From assembly GCF_964340395.1 (NCBI RefSeq), contig NC_135564.1:19389319-19453318 (forward strand): a stretch of 64,000 nt of DNA. The letters run 5' to 3'. Source of the stretch: Glandiceps talaboti (taxonomy: Eukaryota > Hemichordata > Enteropneusta > Spengelidae). Within the stretch, counting starts at the first letter, position 1. Every line of letters starts with the position of its first letter. The position numbers were made by a program, and so were the translations under genes. This document shows positions 63,352 through 64,000 of the stretch, one piece after another. The notes under the pieces were generated by a model. It made no database searches, was not told the DNA's origin, and saw only the letters and a program-made list of their open reading frames with translations.

Positions 63352-63455
63352 GGACGGACGGGCGGGCGGGCGGGCGGACGGACGGACGGACGGACAGTCA
63401 GTCAGTCAGACGGACGGACGGGCGGGCGGACGGACGGACGGACGGACGGACGGTC

Positions 63456-63503
<48 letters not shown>

Positions 63504-63510
63504 GGAAAAA
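63265..63510. repeat. (GGCA)n/(GACA)n/(GACG)n/(GGGC)n microsatellite
   Basis: Blocks of related tetranucleotides alternate. Plus-strand open frames (DRQT, GRTDG repeats) are artefacts. The last 490 bp of the window holds no recognisable feature. Confidence 0.95.
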
Positions 63511-64000
63511 GATCGACTCGGCGACCGACGGACCGACAAACCAAAGGAACACAGACTAATTAAACAGAGAGATTTAGACAGACAGACTGGCTAATAAAAG
63601 CGAACACAAGCATGTAGATATACATACACACAGACATGGGCGTGCACATAATACACACACTGTCATGTATGTATTTGTAGATATTCCTTTTGCATTAAAG
63701 TATGATTATGGCTTAATTAAGAATAGAAGCATTCACCGAATGACATTTATTGAAATATGAATATTTCCTGTGTTCATTGTGAAAGTATATTATTATATTA
63801 TAAGAAATTATAGGTCACGTGTATATTTTTCGTTCATTTTTTGTATTCTCGAATTAATGTGACACACACTAGCCGCCGCCACCAGACAGCAGATTATGCA
63901 GTGACACTTTTTGTGTTTTGATGCTACAAAGAGTATACACCAAACTACAACATGACAGCTATCCCTTATAACCTAGACACTTGCAAATACAAACAAAGCT

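Overview
This is eukaryotic, AT-rich animal DNA with short GT-AG exons, long introns and many retrotransposons, DNA transposons and microsatellites. The readable host genes are resistin-like secreted peptides and MS4A/CD20-like four-pass membrane proteins. Both families are best known from vertebrates, but the LINE types (Tx1/L1-like, CR1/L2-like), the hammerhead motif and the gene layout do not look vertebrate. My best guess is an invertebrate deuterostome such as a hemichordate or cephalochordate. That is an inference, not a demonstration.

Left half (1-30056): three tandem copies of one segment. Copy A is 1-~10436 and its left edge lies outside the window. Copy B is ~10437-24227. Copy C is ~24228-30056 and is cut short. 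A and B each carry a TATA promoter, a noncoding first exon and three coding exons for a resistin-like peptide. B is intact (98 residues, 10 cysteines in resistin order). A has lost the splice acceptor and first cysteine of coding exon 2. C ends before the gene is reached. Transposons date the events. A Tx1/L1-like LINE sits at the same base in B and C, while A keeps the empty site. A Harbinger-like element and a CR1-like LINE are in A only, with empty sites in B (and C for the Harbinger).

Middle (30057-41500): a possible single-exon gene with a clear TATA promoter (30712-31365), small tandem arrays, a ~2 kb satellite rich in the octamer ATGCAAAT (32.2-34.2 kb), a 1.2 kb foldback, a diverged ~1.9 kb tandem duplication, and a minus-strand exon of an unrecognised coiled-coil protein (40316-41162).

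Right half (41500-64000): two tandem minus-strand MS4A-like genes. Each was reconstructed as six coding exons with the same phases (0,0,0,0,1): 57759-62739 (253 aa) and 41534-53993 (256 aa). The second has a Q16 tract and a PPPY motif in its tail, and a possible alternative tail exon. Their introns and the gap between them hold foldback and palindromic transposons, including a 2.3 kb TTAA-flanked foldback, a 2.0 kb Harbinger-like element with internal ~230 bp repeats, and two copies of a ~195 bp near-perfect palindrome.

The most notable results are the resistin-like gene without the usual coiled-coil stalk, the MS4A-like pair, a candidate hammerhead ribozyme at 5105-5258, and the layered transposon history of the triplicated segment.
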